64,000 nucleotides of DNA from Caulobacter sp. FWC26. Its GTDB lineage: Bacteria; Pseudomonadota; Alphaproteobacteria; Caulobacterales; Caulobacteraceae. The translations under genes were made by a program, and so were the position numbers. This document shows, in pieces, positions 37,600 to 46,326 of this stretch. Within the stretch, counting starts at the first letter, position 1. Each line of letters starts with the position of its first letter. The stretch covers positions 1,466,001 through 1,530,000 of the forward strand of contig NZ_CP033875.1 in the NCBI RefSeq assembly GCF_002742645.2. The letters are read 5' to 3'. Below the pieces are notes generated by a model. The model had not been told where the DNA came from. It ran no database searches and saw nothing but the letters and a program-made list of their open reading frames with translations.

Positions 37600-39096
37600 A
37601 TGACGCAAGAATCCAAACAGATCCAAGGCCGCACCGGCCCCTGGGAAATGGTCCTCGGTCTAGAGGTGCACGCCCAGGTCGCCAGCAAGTCCAAGCTCTT
37701 CTCGGGCGCCGCCGTCGGTTTCGGCGCGGGGCCGAACGAGCAGGTGAGCCTCGTGGACGCGGCCATGCCGGGCATGTTGCCGGTGCTGAATCGGTTCTGC
37801 GTCGAGCAGGCGGTAAAGACGGGCCTGGGCCTGCGCGCGCAGATCAACCTCAAGAGCCGCTTCGACCGGAAGAACTACTTCTATCCCGACCTGCCGCAAG
37901 GCTATCAGATCAGCCAGTTCGACCAGCCGATCGTCGGCGAGGGCGTCGTGACTGTCGAGCGTGACGACGGCACGACCTTCGACGTCCGCATCGAGCGCCT
38001 GCACCTGGAGCAGGACGCCGGCAAGTCGCTGCACGATCAGGATCCCAACGCGACCTACGTGGATCTGAACCGCGCCGGCACCGCGCTGATGGAGATCGTC
38101 TCCAAGCCCGACATGCGCACCTCCGAAGAGGCCGCCGCCTATGTGAAGAAGTTGCGGACGATCCTTGTGTATCTCGGCACCTGCGACGGTGACATGGAGA
38201 AGGGCAACCTGCGCGCCGACGTGAACGTCTCGGTCTGCCGTCCGGGCGACTACGAGAAGTTCCGCGCCACGGGTGACTTCAAGCACCTGGGCACGCGCTG
38301 CGAGATCAAGAACGTCAACTCGTATCGCTACATCCAGCAGGCGATCGAGTACGAAGCCCGTCGCCAGATCGAGATTCTCGAAGACGGCGGGAAGGTCGAC
38401 CAGGAGACCCGCCTGTTCGACCCGAACAAGGGCGAGACGCGCTCGATGCGCAGCAAGGAAGAGGCGCACGACTACCGCTACTTCCCCGATCCGGACCTGC
38501 TGCCGCTGGTGCTCGACTCGGCCTGGGTGAAATCGATCGAAGAGACCCTGCCGGAGCTGCCGGACGCCAAGAAGGCGCGCCTGCAGAGCCAGTACGGCCT
38601 GTCGGCCTATGACGCCGGCGTGCTGATCATCGACGCCGACCGCGCTGACTACTTCGAGGCCGCCGCCAAGGGGCGTGACGCCAAGCTGGTGGCCAACTGG
38701 GTGACCAACGAACTGCTGGCCAAGCTGTCGGCGGCCGGGACCTCGTTCAGTGACTCGCCCCTGCCGCACACCGACATCGCCCAGTTGGTCGAGCTGATCG
38801 AGAACGGCACCATCTCGTCGAAGATCGCCAAGGAGGTCTTCGAGCACATGTGGGCTGGCGAAGGCCGCCCCGCCGAGATCGTCGAGAAGCGCGGCCTGGT
38901 GCAGATCAACGACACCGGCGCCATCGAAAAGGCCATCGACGATCTGATCGCCGCCAATCCTGACAAGGCCGAGGCGGTGAAGGAAAAGCCGCAGGCGCTG
39001 GGCTGGTTCGTCGGCCAGGTCATGAAAGCCACCGGCGGCAAGGCCAACCCCGGCACGGTCAACGAACTGCTGCGCAAGAAGCTCGGCGTCGAATAG
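37600..39096 (+). CDS. gatB: Glutamyl/aspartyl-tRNA amidotransferase subunit B
   Basis: A 498-residue subunit that binds the misacylated tRNA and activates it by phosphorylation. Signature segments include [57 protein letters not shown] and [11 protein letters not shown]. The YqeY-like tail domain that holds tRNA is at about 350-498. It is split from gatC-gatA by the membrane-protein gene, and a 270-base non-coding gap upstream presumably holds its own promoter. Confidence 0.96.
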   Translation: MTQESKQIQGRTGPWEMVLGLEVHAQVASKSKLFSGAAVGFGAGPNEQVSLVDAAMPGMLPVLNRFCVEQAVKTGLGLRAQINLKSRFDRKNYFYPDLPQGYQISQFDQPIVGEGVVTVERDDGTTFDVRIERLHLEQDAGKSLHDQDPNATYVDLNRAGTALMEIVSKPDMRTSEEAAAYVKKLRTILVYLGTCDGDMEKGNLRADVNVSVCRPGDYEKFRATGDFKHLGTRCEIKNVNSYRYIQQAIEYEARRQIEILEDGGKVDQETRLFDPNKGETRSMRSKEEAHDYRYFPDPDLLPLVLDSAWVKSIEETLPELPDAKKARLQSQYGLSAYDAGVLIIDADRADYFEAAAKGRDAKLVANWVTNELLAKLSAAGTSFSDSPLPHTDIAQLVELIENGTISSKIAKEVFEHMWAGEGRPAEIVEKRGLVQINDTGAIEKAIDDLIAANPDKAEAVKEKPQALGWFVGQVMKATGGKANPGTVNELLRKKLGVE

Positions 39097-39121
39097 GCGC
39101 CCGACCACTGCGAAACGGACG

Positions 39122-39149
39122 AGGGCCCGCAGCGTTAGCTGCGGGCCCT
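39122..39149. terminator. Intrinsic terminator after gatB
   Basis: A perfect 12-bp stem AGGGCCCGCAGC / GCTGCGGGCCCT with a GTTA loop, followed by tcttcgtt. It lies 25 bases after the gatB stop and faces a convergent gene. Confidence 0.88.
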
Positions 39150-39174
39150 TCTTCGTTGATGCGAACGGTTTCGA

Positions 39175-39534
39175 TTACTGCGGAGTTTGCGGCGCTTCGG
39201 GTGGCGTGGTTGCGGGGGTGCTGCCGGCCTTCTTGGGCTTTTTGGCCTTCTTGCCGGCGAGATCGCCGGGCGAGGGAGTCGTTGTCTGATCCTCAGCCAC
39301 CGGTGCGGTGGTCGAACTGGGCGTTGCGGCCGAGTCTGCGGGGGCGGCGGTCTCCGGCGGGGCGGGTGCGTCGGGTGACGCCGGGAGCGTCGTCGAGGCC
39401 GGCGGAGTCGTCATAGACGGCAGGGGCGTCGTGGATGGCGTGGTCGTCTGGGGAGACGTCTGAGCCAGCGCCGAGCCGGCATAGGCCAGGGTGGCCAGGG
39501 TCAGGGCGGCGGTGGCGGCGCGCAGGGTGTTCAT
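39175..39534 (-). CDS. Exported Thr/Pro/Ala-rich protein
   Basis: A 119-residue product from ATG 39534. A signal peptide (MNTLRAATAALTLATLAYAGSALAQ) precedes a low-complexity Thr/Pro/Ser/Ala tail with a Lys-rich patch (AGKKAKKPKKAG) near the end. No family recognised; small secreted proteins of this type are common in Caulobacter. The frame is open 50 codons further upstream, but the signal peptide fixes the start. Confidence 0.65.
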   Translation of the reverse strand: MNTLRAATAALTLATLAYAGSALAQTSPQTTTPSTTPLPSMTTPPASTTLPASPDAPAPPETAAPADSAATPSSTTAPVAEDQTTTPSPGDLAGKKAKKPKKAGSTPATTPPEAPQTPQ

Positions 39535-39725
39535 GGGCGTGACCGTGTTGCTGCAGCGTCGATGTGTGACGCAAGGCCTACGCTGGCGGGGCAATACGGT
39601 CGAAATAACCTCGGATTCGGGCCATGACGCCGCATCCGGGACGCTGATGCGGCGCGGATGGCGGTAAAACGGCGCCCCAGGCAAAGCCCAGGACGCCGTC
39701 GAAAGGCCCGTAAACGCTTTGAGGT

Positions 39726-40223
39726 CTAGCGGTTGGCGATGACGTCGAAGATCAGGCCCGTCGCGATCGCCGCGAGCACGTAGTCATTGCCCGTGCGGTA
39801 CCAATAGTAGCCGCGCGGCGGCGAGCGCAGGTCGTAGCGGTAGTAGTCGTTCACGACGTAGCCGTGCCCGCGATAGTAGCTCGGCAGATAGGCGCCGCGA
39901 CGCCAGGCGCTGTAACCGGGGCGATAGCCGGGATGCCCATAGTAGGCCACCGGCGGCGGGCCGTAGTACCAGCGGCTATTGTAGTAGTAGCCGTTATGAC
40001 GGCCGCGATCCCAGCGGTCGCCGCGATCCCAGCCGCCACGGCGGTCGCGATCCCAGCCGCCTCGGTCATGGTCACGGCCTCGATCCCAGTTGCGGTCCCA
40101 ATCGCGCTCGCGGTCACGGTGTTCCCAGCGGCCACGGTCCTGAGCGGCGGCCTCGGTGGCGGTCAGCGCCATGGGGCCGGCAACCGAGGCTGCGGCGGCG
40201 ATCGTCAGCAGCAGACGTTTCAT
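39726..40223 (-). CDS. RcnB-family periplasmic protein
   Basis: A 165-residue protein with signal peptide MKRLLLTIAAAASVAGPMALT. Arg/Asp/Trp repeats follow (WDRNWDRG, WDRDRRGGWDRG), then Tyr-rich sequence and a C-terminal RcnB-like domain (YVVNDYYRYDLRSPPRGYYWYRTGNDYVLAAIATGLI). RcnB acts in nickel/cobalt homeostasis in E. coli; in Alphaproteobacteria the domain is widespread and its role is not settled. Start at the ATG before the signal peptide. Confidence 0.85.
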   Translation of the reverse strand: MKRLLLTIAAAASVAGPMALTATEAAAQDRGRWEHRDRERDWDRNWDRGRDHDRGGWDRDRRGGWDRGDRWDRGRHNGYYYNSRWYYGPPPVAYYGHPGYRPGYSAWRRGAYLPSYYRGHGYVVNDYYRYDLRSPPRGYYWYRTGNDYVLAAIATGLIFDVIANR

Positions 40224-40383
40224 CTCGTCTTCTCCTTGTGGTCGGGCGAACACCCGGGGGCGGCGCCAAAAACTTCCCTCGACCTTGGAACGCACGATGA
40301 GCGGCTCTGGCTGAACCCAGCCTGAATGGGCTTGTCAGCGATTTGCCCTGTCGCCCTCTTGGCGTGCGGGCGGGCTTCGGCCG

Positions 40384-40690
40384 ATGGCCGGTCAGACCCA
40401 TCGGCTGTACGCGGTGCTGAGCAAGCGCCTCGACGGTCGCAAGTTCATCTGCGGCCAATTGTCCATCGCCGACTTCATGATCTGGCTCTGGATTGCGGCT
40501 CGGAAAAATCAGGGCATCATCCTGGGAGAGTTCCTGCACCTGAAGGTGTGGTTCGAGCGCGTCGGCGCGCGTGAAGCCGTTCAGAAGGGCTTCAAATTGC
40601 GGTCGGAACTGCGCTCCGGCGGGCGGCAAGCCTCTGGAAAGGCTGCGGAAGACGCTCGCAGAGTCCTGTTTGGCCGGAGGAGGGCGTTAA
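40384..40690 (+). pseudogene. Glutathione S-transferase remnant (N-terminal domain missing)
   Basis: Residues such as GQTHRLYAVLSKRLDGRKF, GQLSIADFMIWLWI, LGEFLHLKVWFERV and AREAVQKGF match the helical C-terminal domain of YfcG-type glutathione S-transferases, ending near ARRVLFG. The N-terminal thioredoxin-fold domain is absent: upstream sequence has no in-frame continuation. The frame then runs past the normal end for 13 residues. Best read as the decayed 3' part of a once complete gene. Confidence 0.78.
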
Positions 40691-40862
40691 CGCGCTGTAT
40701 ACTGGGGTTTACGTCCAGTAATCACCGCTAATAACCAGTGTATTCGACATAATTTTCATGATGTTTCGCCGCTTAACTATATGTTCAGTGGCGGTGGACT
40801 TTTCTTCTCTCAGGCTCTGATCCGCCAGAACGGCGGGGCCAGCCCGAGAGAGGAGATGTGCC

Positions 40863-41141
40863 ATGATGTTGATGAACGAACCGCCGGCCGTCGTTTCCAC
40901 GCTGCCGTTGCCCACCGCCGAATCCACCGGCGACGAACTGTTCCGCATGGGCCTGCTGTATTCGACCGGTCAGGGCGGCGCGCCGCTGGACTATGTGTCG
41001 GCCCACATGCTGTTCAACCTGGCCGCCATGCGCGGTTCGATCGAGGCCAAGGTCTATCGCAAGGAACTCTCGCAGGAGATGGCCAGCGAAGACGTCGCCG
41101 AAGCCCAGCGTCAGGCGCGCGAGTGGTTGGCCCACGGCTGA
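40863..41141 (+). CDS. Sel1-repeat small protein
   Basis: A 92-residue protein with one Sel1-like helical repeat unit: ELFRMGLLYSTGQGGAPLDYVSAHMLFNLAAMRGSIEA, followed by YRKELSQEMASEDVAEAQRQAREWL. Sel1 repeats mediate protein-protein contacts. No signal peptide, so cytoplasmic. The start ATG follows gagaggaga, a strong ribosome-binding site. It is preceded by an AT-richer gap (about 40700-40860) that probably carries its promoter. Confidence 0.8.
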   Translation: MMLMNEPPAVVSTLPLPTAESTGDELFRMGLLYSTGQGGAPLDYVSAHMLFNLAAMRGSIEAKVYRKELSQEMASEDVAEAQRQAREWLAHG

Positions 41142-41183
41142 GCCTGGGTCGCCAGGCTCACGTCGCCTCGTTGCCGCGACGTC

Positions 41184-41924
41184 CTAACGGATGTTGCCGT
41201 TGATCGCGTAGCTGAAGCTGACCGGCAGCAGGTCGCGGAAGTACTGCTGCATGAACAGGCCCGTCTCCGCCGCGCCGCTGCGCGGCACGTAGACGATGTC
41301 GAAGCGGCGCAGCGGCACCAGGTCCGCGCCGCCCGGGCTGGTCAGACCCTTCAGCAGGTCGGCCGTCCGCATCATCGCCCGCCCGTCGGGGCCGCGGCGA
41401 ATGATGATCACCTGATTGCGCTTGGCGCTGGTCTTGAAGCCGCCCGCCTGGATGATGGCGCGCAAGGCGTCCCCGTCGCCGGCCATGTCGTAGACGCCGG
41501 GGTTTCCGACCTCGCCGCCGACGAACACCTTGAGCGGCGCCGTCGCCTTCACTGAAATCTGAACCTGAGGCCGCAGCAGCGTGCCGGCATAGGCCTGGCT
41601 CAGCGAGCTCTGCAGTTCGCCGATCGTGCGGTCCGCAGCCATGACCGGCGCGACCAGAGGCACGGTGATCCTGCCGTCGGGCTGTACGGTGGCGCTCTTG
41701 TTGAGCTCCGGCGCCGAGGGCACGGTCATCTCGATCTCGTCGCCCGGATAGAAGCGATAATCGGGCTCTTCCTCGCTCCAGTCCGCATAGCCGATGTTGG
41801 AAAAGCTTGCGGTCGGCCGGGGCGCGGGCGTGATCGGCTCTGCGTCGAGATGGCCGCACGCGGTCAACCCGCCGGCCAACAGGACCACGGTCAAGGCCGT
41901 CGTGAGATGCGTGCGGCTCTGCAT
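41184..41924 (-). CDS. hfsD: Holdfast polysaccharide export lipoprotein HfsD (Wza-like)
   Basis: A 246-residue outer-membrane exporter. A lipoprotein signal ends in the lipobox LTAC (Cys23). The polysaccharide-export domain (YRFYPGDEIEMTVPSAPELN, VQPDGRITVPLV) is followed by SLBB domains (VFVGGEVGNPGVYDM). It is expected to form the outer-membrane channel for holdfast with HfsA and HfsB. It is divergent from hfsA over 85 bases, matching the C. crescentus hfsDAB layout as I know it. Confidence 0.93.
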   Translation of the reverse strand: MQSRTHLTTALTVVLLAGGLTACGHLDAEPITPAPRPTASFSNIGYADWSEEEPDYRFYPGDEIEMTVPSAPELNKSATVQPDGRITVPLVAPVMAADRTIGELQSSLSQAYAGTLLRPQVQISVKATAPLKVFVGGEVGNPGVYDMAGDGDALRAIIQAGGFKTSAKRNQVIIIRRGPDGRAMMRTADLLKGLTSPGGADLVPLRRFDIVYVPRSGAAETGLFMQQYFRDLLPVSFSYAINGNIR

Positions 41925-42009
41925 GCGGCAAGTCTTAACAGGAATGGGTAACGAACCCTTAAGACCGCCAGCCCCAGGGTGCGAGACAAGTTAGATCGCC
42001 CGGATTCGC

Positions 42010-43515
42010 ATGTCGACGAGCGCCTGGATCAGCGTGCCGCACGACTCTCCGCCGCCCATGGCGGGGGGAAGCGCGGGCGCGCGGGCGCGCTACGCCCCGA
42101 GCGACTTCGTCACCCTGCTGTGGCGCGAGCGTTTCCTGATGCTGGCGGTGTTCCTGGTGATCACCTTGGCCGGCGTCGGCTTCGCGCTGAGCCTGAAGAA
42201 GAGCTACGAGGCTCAGTCCAGCCTCTTCGTGCGGCTGGGCCAGGAATATGTCTACGAGCCCCGCGCCGGCGACGCCGGGCGCGGCGCGGTGCCCAATACC
42301 GACGAGGTGATCCAGTCCGAGGCGGAGATTCTGGGCAGTGGCGAGCTACGTGAGCGGGTCATCCGCAAGATCGGCTTTGGCAACATCTTCCCGAACGCCG
42401 CCGCCAAGTACGCGGCCGCGACGCCGGAGGGGAAGCGCAAGCTGATCGCCGAAGGTCGCGACTCGATCGCCAAGAGCATGAAGATCGAGACCGCGCCGGA
42501 TAACTCGATCATCCGTCTGGCCTACAAGCATCAAGACCCGGAAATGGCGGAGAAGGTCCTCAATACCCTGCTTGAGGAGTACCTGATCTATCGTCGCACG
42601 CTGCTGATCGGCGGCGACAACCGGGTGCTGCAACGCCAGCGCGACATCTTCTCGCAGAAGCTGTCGGACGCTGACGCGGCCTATCAGTCGTTCCTGACCA
42701 CCAACGATATCGGCGACTTCACCGCCCAAAAGACCGCGTTGACCCAGCTGCAGGCCCAGGTGGAGCAGCAGAAATACTCGGTCGACGCGCAACTTCAGGA
42801 TCGCATGGGACGCTTGGCGGCCGTGGAGGCTGAGCTGGCGCGCACGCCGGCCGAGACCATCCTCTACCGCGACACCGATATGTCGGCCTCCACAAAGCTG
42901 GCCCAACTGAAGCTGGACCGCGAGGGGCTGCTGTCGCGCTACACGCCCAATGCTCAGCCGGTGATCGACATCAACGCCCAGATTGCCCAGCTTGAGGCGG
43001 GGTTGGCCGCCGGCCGCACTGCGGGCGAAGGTGCGCGCCGCAGCGGTCCGAACCCGATCTGGCAGACCCTGGCCACCACCCGAAACGACCTGCGGGCCGA
43101 AGTTGCGGCGCTGCAGCAGTCGCAGGCCGCCTACGCCCAACAGGTGACGGACGTGAATTCGCGCCTGCTGCGTCTGGCGCAACTGGAGCCGCAGTTCAAC
43201 GAGCTGTCGCGCGACCGTGACGTGCTGTCCTCGAACGTCCGCGATTTCACGGTCAAAGAGCAGCAGGATGAGGCCCAGCGCCAGATGTCGGCCGAGAGCA
43301 GCGACAACATCCGCATCGTCCAGCGCGCCGTCGCGCCGTCGATCGGCAAGAGCCTGAAAAAGCCGGTTCTGGCCCTGGCGATCATGTTCGCGGCCTTCAC
43401 AGCCTTCTGCGCGGGCCTAGTGCGGATGTTCCTGCGGCCGGGGCTCCAGACGCCAGCCTCGGCTTCGCGCACTCTGGGCATGCCCGTGCTGGCCACGGCC
43501 GCCGTCAAACGGTGA
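42010..43515 (+). CDS. hfsA: Holdfast export co-polymerase HfsA (Wzz/Wzc-like)
   Basis: A 501-residue inner-membrane polysaccharide co-polymerase. The first membrane helix (FLMLAVFLVITLAGVGFAL) is near residue 43, a long periplasmic coiled-coil region follows (about 210-410), and the second helix (LALAIMFAAFTAFCAGL) is near 460. No kinase domain is fused; the partner HfsB is encoded next. HfsA is required for holdfast anchoring and secretion in C. crescentus. Confidence 0.93.
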   Translation: MSTSAWISVPHDSPPPMAGGSAGARARYAPSDFVTLLWRERFLMLAVFLVITLAGVGFALSLKKSYEAQSSLFVRLGQEYVYEPRAGDAGRGAVPNTDEVIQSEAEILGSGELRERVIRKIGFGNIFPNAAAKYAAATPEGKRKLIAEGRDSIAKSMKIETAPDNSIIRLAYKHQDPEMAEKVLNTLLEEYLIYRRTLLIGGDNRVLQRQRDIFSQKLSDADAAYQSFLTTNDIGDFTAQKTALTQLQAQVEQQKYSVDAQLQDRMGRLAAVEAELARTPAETILYRDTDMSASTKLAQLKLDREGLLSRYTPNAQPVIDINAQIAQLEAGLAAGRTAGEGARRSGPNPIWQTLATTRNDLRAEVAALQQSQAAYAQQVTDVNSRLLRLAQLEPQFNELSRDRDVLSSNVRDFTVKEQQDEAQRQMSAESSDNIRIVQRAVAPSIGKSLKKPVLALAIMFAAFTAFCAGLVRMFLRPGLQTPASASRTLGMPVLATAAVKR

Positions 43516-43589
43516 GCGCTTTCGTCGCCTTTCGCCCGTAGGGTTAATATCGCAACTTGCGAAGTCCTGGCCGCGTAGCGATTCGGTAG

Positions 43590-44291
43590 ATGGTGGATTT
43601 GAACGTCGAGATGACGGAGTTGTGGAGCGCGCTGGGCGCGCCCCCGGCCGGCCGTCCGCACGTCGTTCAGTTCGTGGCGGCGCGGCGCGGAGAGGGGACC
43701 TCGACGGTCGCCCGGGAATTCGCGCGCTTCGCCTCACGAAGGGCCGGTCGCAAGACGTGGCTGGTCGACCTTGATCTGGTTGAGCCTAGTCAGTATCGCG
43801 CCCTGGCGGCCGATCCCCAGCGCTATGGCCCGCTGGGCCCGCCCGTGGCGGCCTCGCCGGACGATTCGGCCCCCTTCACCGTGCAGCCGCCCGCGCCGCG
43901 CCCCGAGGGCGGGGTGTGGCCCGATGCGAAGTATCTGGTTGGCCACAGCGTCGGCGGCCCGCGCCTGTGGGTCGCGCGGTTCAACCGCGAGGCCTTGCGG
44001 GGCCGTCAGCAGGCGCACCTGATCCCTTCGCCGGACTATTGGAAGGCCCTGCGCAAGCACGCCGAGATCATCGTCGTGGATTGCCCGTCGGTCGACCGGT
44101 CCCCGGCCGGCCCGACGATCGCCCGCCATATGGACCTGACGGTTCTGGTCGTCTCGGCCGACCAGCCCGACGTGCGGCAGCCAGCCTTGCTGCGCGACGC
44201 CATCACGGCGGCCGGAGGGCGGTGCGCGGGGCTGTTTTTCAACAAGGTCTCGTTGCAGCCGCCGGCGTTCCTGAAGGCGATCCTGCCGTGA
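43590..44291 (+). CDS. hfsB: Holdfast export protein HfsB, ParA/BY-kinase fold with degenerate P-loop
   Basis: A 233-residue protein of the CpsD/BY-kinase-type P-loop fold, the cytoplasmic partner of HfsA. The Walker A loop reads ARRGEGTSTVA, where bacterial tyrosine kinases have GEGKST, so the invariant Lys is lost. Walker A' is WLVDLDLVEP and Walker B-like IIVVDCPSV. No C-terminal Tyr cluster is present (ending PAFLKAILP). It therefore looks structural rather than a kinase. The stop overlaps the hfsC GTG. Confidence 0.9.
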   Translation: MVDLNVEMTELWSALGAPPAGRPHVVQFVAARRGEGTSTVAREFARFASRRAGRKTWLVDLDLVEPSQYRALAADPQRYGPLGPPVAASPDDSAPFTVQPPAPRPEGGVWPDAKYLVGHSVGGPRLWVARFNREALRGRQQAHLIPSPDYWKALRKHAEIIVVDCPSVDRSPAGPTIARHMDLTVLVVSADQPDVRQPALLRDAITAAGGRCAGLFFNKVSLQPPAFLKAILP

Positions 44292-45556
44292 CCTATGCGC
44301 CCGCCCCGGTCGGCTGGAGCGCCGCGCGGCCCCAAGCGGTTTCGCCCTCGCTGCTGACGGTCATGGCGGCGGTGGTCATGCTGCTGATCTACAGCGCCGG
44401 CTGGCAGCTTCCGCTGTTTGGCGAGAAGGCTGACGAATCGGCGTCTGGCCTGCTCCGGGTGGCCTTTCTGCCGGCCTATGGCCTAGCGTTTCTGCTGATC
44501 ATGGGCCGGCCGTGGAACATGATCCGGGTCACCGTTCGGCAGCCCTTTCTGATCCTTCTGATGGGCGTCATCGCCGCCTCGATCTACTGGTCGATCCAGC
44601 CGGACGTCTCGATCCGACGGGGCTTCGCGGTCGGCTGCACCACGCTGTCGGGGCTGGCGCTGGCCGCCCGGTTCCGCTGGGCGGAGCTGGCGCGGGTCTA
44701 TGCGATCGTCTTCTGCATCCTGATCGTCGCCAGCTATGTCGTCTGCCTGGCCGTCCCGTCCATCGGGGTGATGACCGAGCTCTTTCCGGGCGCCTGGCGA
44801 GGCCTCTGGATGGAAAAGAACTCCCTGGGCGGCCTGATGGCCCTGGGGGTCTGCCTGCTCGGCGCCACGGCCTTGCTCAATCCATCCACCGCCAAGCTGT
44901 TCCTGCCGTTCGCCTTCCTCGCGCTGGGCCTTGTGCTGATGTCGCAATCCAAGACAGCGCTGGCCTCATTGATGCTGGGCCTGATGGCGCTGGGTTTCGT
45001 GTGGATCGTCCAGCGCGGACCCGCCTACGGCGCGGCGGCGACCTGGGCGGGGGTGACGGGCGCGCTGCTTCTGGGGATGTTCCTGCTGCTGGCTTCGGAC
45101 GTCTTCTTCTCCATCCTCGGCAAGGACGCCACGCTGACCGGCCGCACCGAGATCTGGACCGCCGCTATGCGCCAGATCGAACAACGCCCCTGGCAGGGCT
45201 ACGGCTACGCCGCCGTCTGGAGCGACAAGTCGGGCTGGGGGCCTCTGGCCTGGATCGTCAACGACGCCAAGTTCATTCCCCAGCACGCCCACAACTCTTG
45301 GATCGAGCAGTGGATCGGCATCGGCCTGTTCGGCCTCGGCGCCTGGGGCCTTTTCTATCTGCAGACCATGTCGCTGGCGCTGGTGGCGGTCTACCGCGAA
45401 CGCGGCGCGATGCTGGCCTTCCCGTTCCTGGTGGTCTTCACGCTGGTCAGCCTGACCGAGAGCATCGCCGTGGTGTATAACGACTTCCGCTGGGTGCTGT
45501 TCGTCTCGCTGGCGGCCAAGCTGGCCTTCTCCGACCGCGCGCAGGACGACGCTTAG
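44288..45556 (+). CDS. hfsC: Holdfast polysaccharide polymerase HfsC (Wzy-like)
   Basis: A 422-residue integral membrane protein with about ten helices and an O-antigen-ligase/Wzy_C signature. The periplasmic loop around residues 285-345 contains TGRTEIWTAAMRQIEQRPWQG and the conserved AHNSWIEQWIGIG. It is expected to join repeat units of the holdfast polymer; C. crescentus has a partly redundant paralogue, HfsI, elsewhere. The GTG start overlaps the hfsB stop by four bases (GTGA). The 3' end overlaps hfsH convergently by four bases. Confidence 0.9.
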   Translation: MTYAPAPVGWSAARPQAVSPSLLTVMAAVVMLLIYSAGWQLPLFGEKADESASGLLRVAFLPAYGLAFLLIMGRPWNMIRVTVRQPFLILLMGVIAASIYWSIQPDVSIRRGFAVGCTTLSGLALAARFRWAELARVYAIVFCILIVASYVVCLAVPSIGVMTELFPGAWRGLWMEKNSLGGLMALGVCLLGATALLNPSTAKLFLPFAFLALGLVLMSQSKTALASLMLGLMALGFVWIVQRGPAYGAAATWAGVTGALLLGMFLLLASDVFFSILGKDATLTGRTEIWTAAMRQIEQRPWQGYGYAAVWSDKSGWGPLAWIVNDAKFIPQHAHNSWIEQWIGIGLFGLGAWGLFYLQTMSLALVAVYRERGAMLAFPFLVVFTLVSLTESIAVVYNDFRWVLFVSLAAKLAFSDRAQDDA

Positions 45557-46326
45557 AGTCCGATCCGGCGAGCGCCCTCAGCGACTGTCACGACATCGAA
45601 GCCATCGGCGACGGCACGGTCGATCAGGCGCTCCAGCGCCGCCGTCGTGCATCCCCACTGCGAGGGCTGCTCAGCCACGTCATGCGTGTAGAGGATCAGC
45701 CAGGCCTTGCGGGTCTTGGCCTTGTCGAGCCAGGCGCCGGCGACGGCTTCACCGGCCTCGCCCTCGATGCCGACCGCCGGGGCCTGGTTGAGGTCGGCGC
45801 CGTCCGTGATCAGCCCGTGATGCAGAGCGCGCAGTGTCTTGAACCGCCCGCTCAGCGCCGTCTTGGCGGGGGAGGCGACATCGCCATAAGGGTAGGCGAA
45901 GCTGACCGGCTCCCCGGCCCCCCAGGCCGCCAGGCTTTCGGCGTTGCGGTCCACGTCCTGCAGAGTGGTCGCGCGGCTGGACTGGCCGCAGTCGAGGTGG
46001 GAGTAGGTGTGGCAGGCGATCTCGTGGCCGGCCTGATACAGGCGTCGGGCGTCCTCGCCCGTGGCGAACCGGCCCATGGGCCCGTCGCGCCCGGCCAGGC
46101 CGGCGGCGAAATAGTAGGTGCCGCGCAGGCCCCGGGTTTCCAACGCCCTGGCGCCCGCCTCGCAGGCGGTGGCGGGCGCATCGTCGAAGCTGAACGACAC
46201 CATCGGCCGCTCCAGCGCCACCCGGGCCGGGCGACGATGAGCCAGTCGGATCAGACGACGACGCAGCTTGCCCTTCAGGCTGCGGTCGGGCTCGTAGGCG
46301 TCAACCTTCTCGAACTCCACCTGCAT
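45553..46326 (-). CDS. hfsH: Holdfast polysaccharide deacetylase HfsH
   Basis: A 257-residue NodB-type (CE4) deacetylase that removes acetyl groups from holdfast N-acetylglucosamine, which strengthens adhesion and surface retention. The catalytic/metal motif is VSFSFDDAP (Asp48, Asp49), and metal histidines are in HTYSHLD (His106, His110). Later motifs are FAYPYGD and LILYTHDV. No signal peptide, so cytoplasmic, consistent with reported HfsH work. Its ATG overlaps the hfsG stop by one base (TGATG). Confidence 0.93.
   Translation of the reverse strand: MQVEFEKVDAYEPDRSLKGKLRRRLIRLAHRRPARVALERPMVSFSFDDAPATACEAGARALETRGLRGTYYFAAGLAGRDGPMGRFATGEDARRLYQAGHEIACHTYSHLDCGQSSRATTLQDVDRNAESLAAWGAGEPVSFAYPYGDVASPAKTALSGRFKTLRALHHGLITDGADLNQAPAVGIEGEAGEAVAGAWLDKAKTRKAWLILYTHDVAEQPSQWGCTTAALERLIDRAVADGFDVVTVAEGARRIGL

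Noticed and set aside
41935..41962. Two TTAA motifs in the hfsD-hfsA gap as a CtrA box
   Set aside because: The half-sites are more than 20 bases apart rather than 7, so they do not form the consensus.
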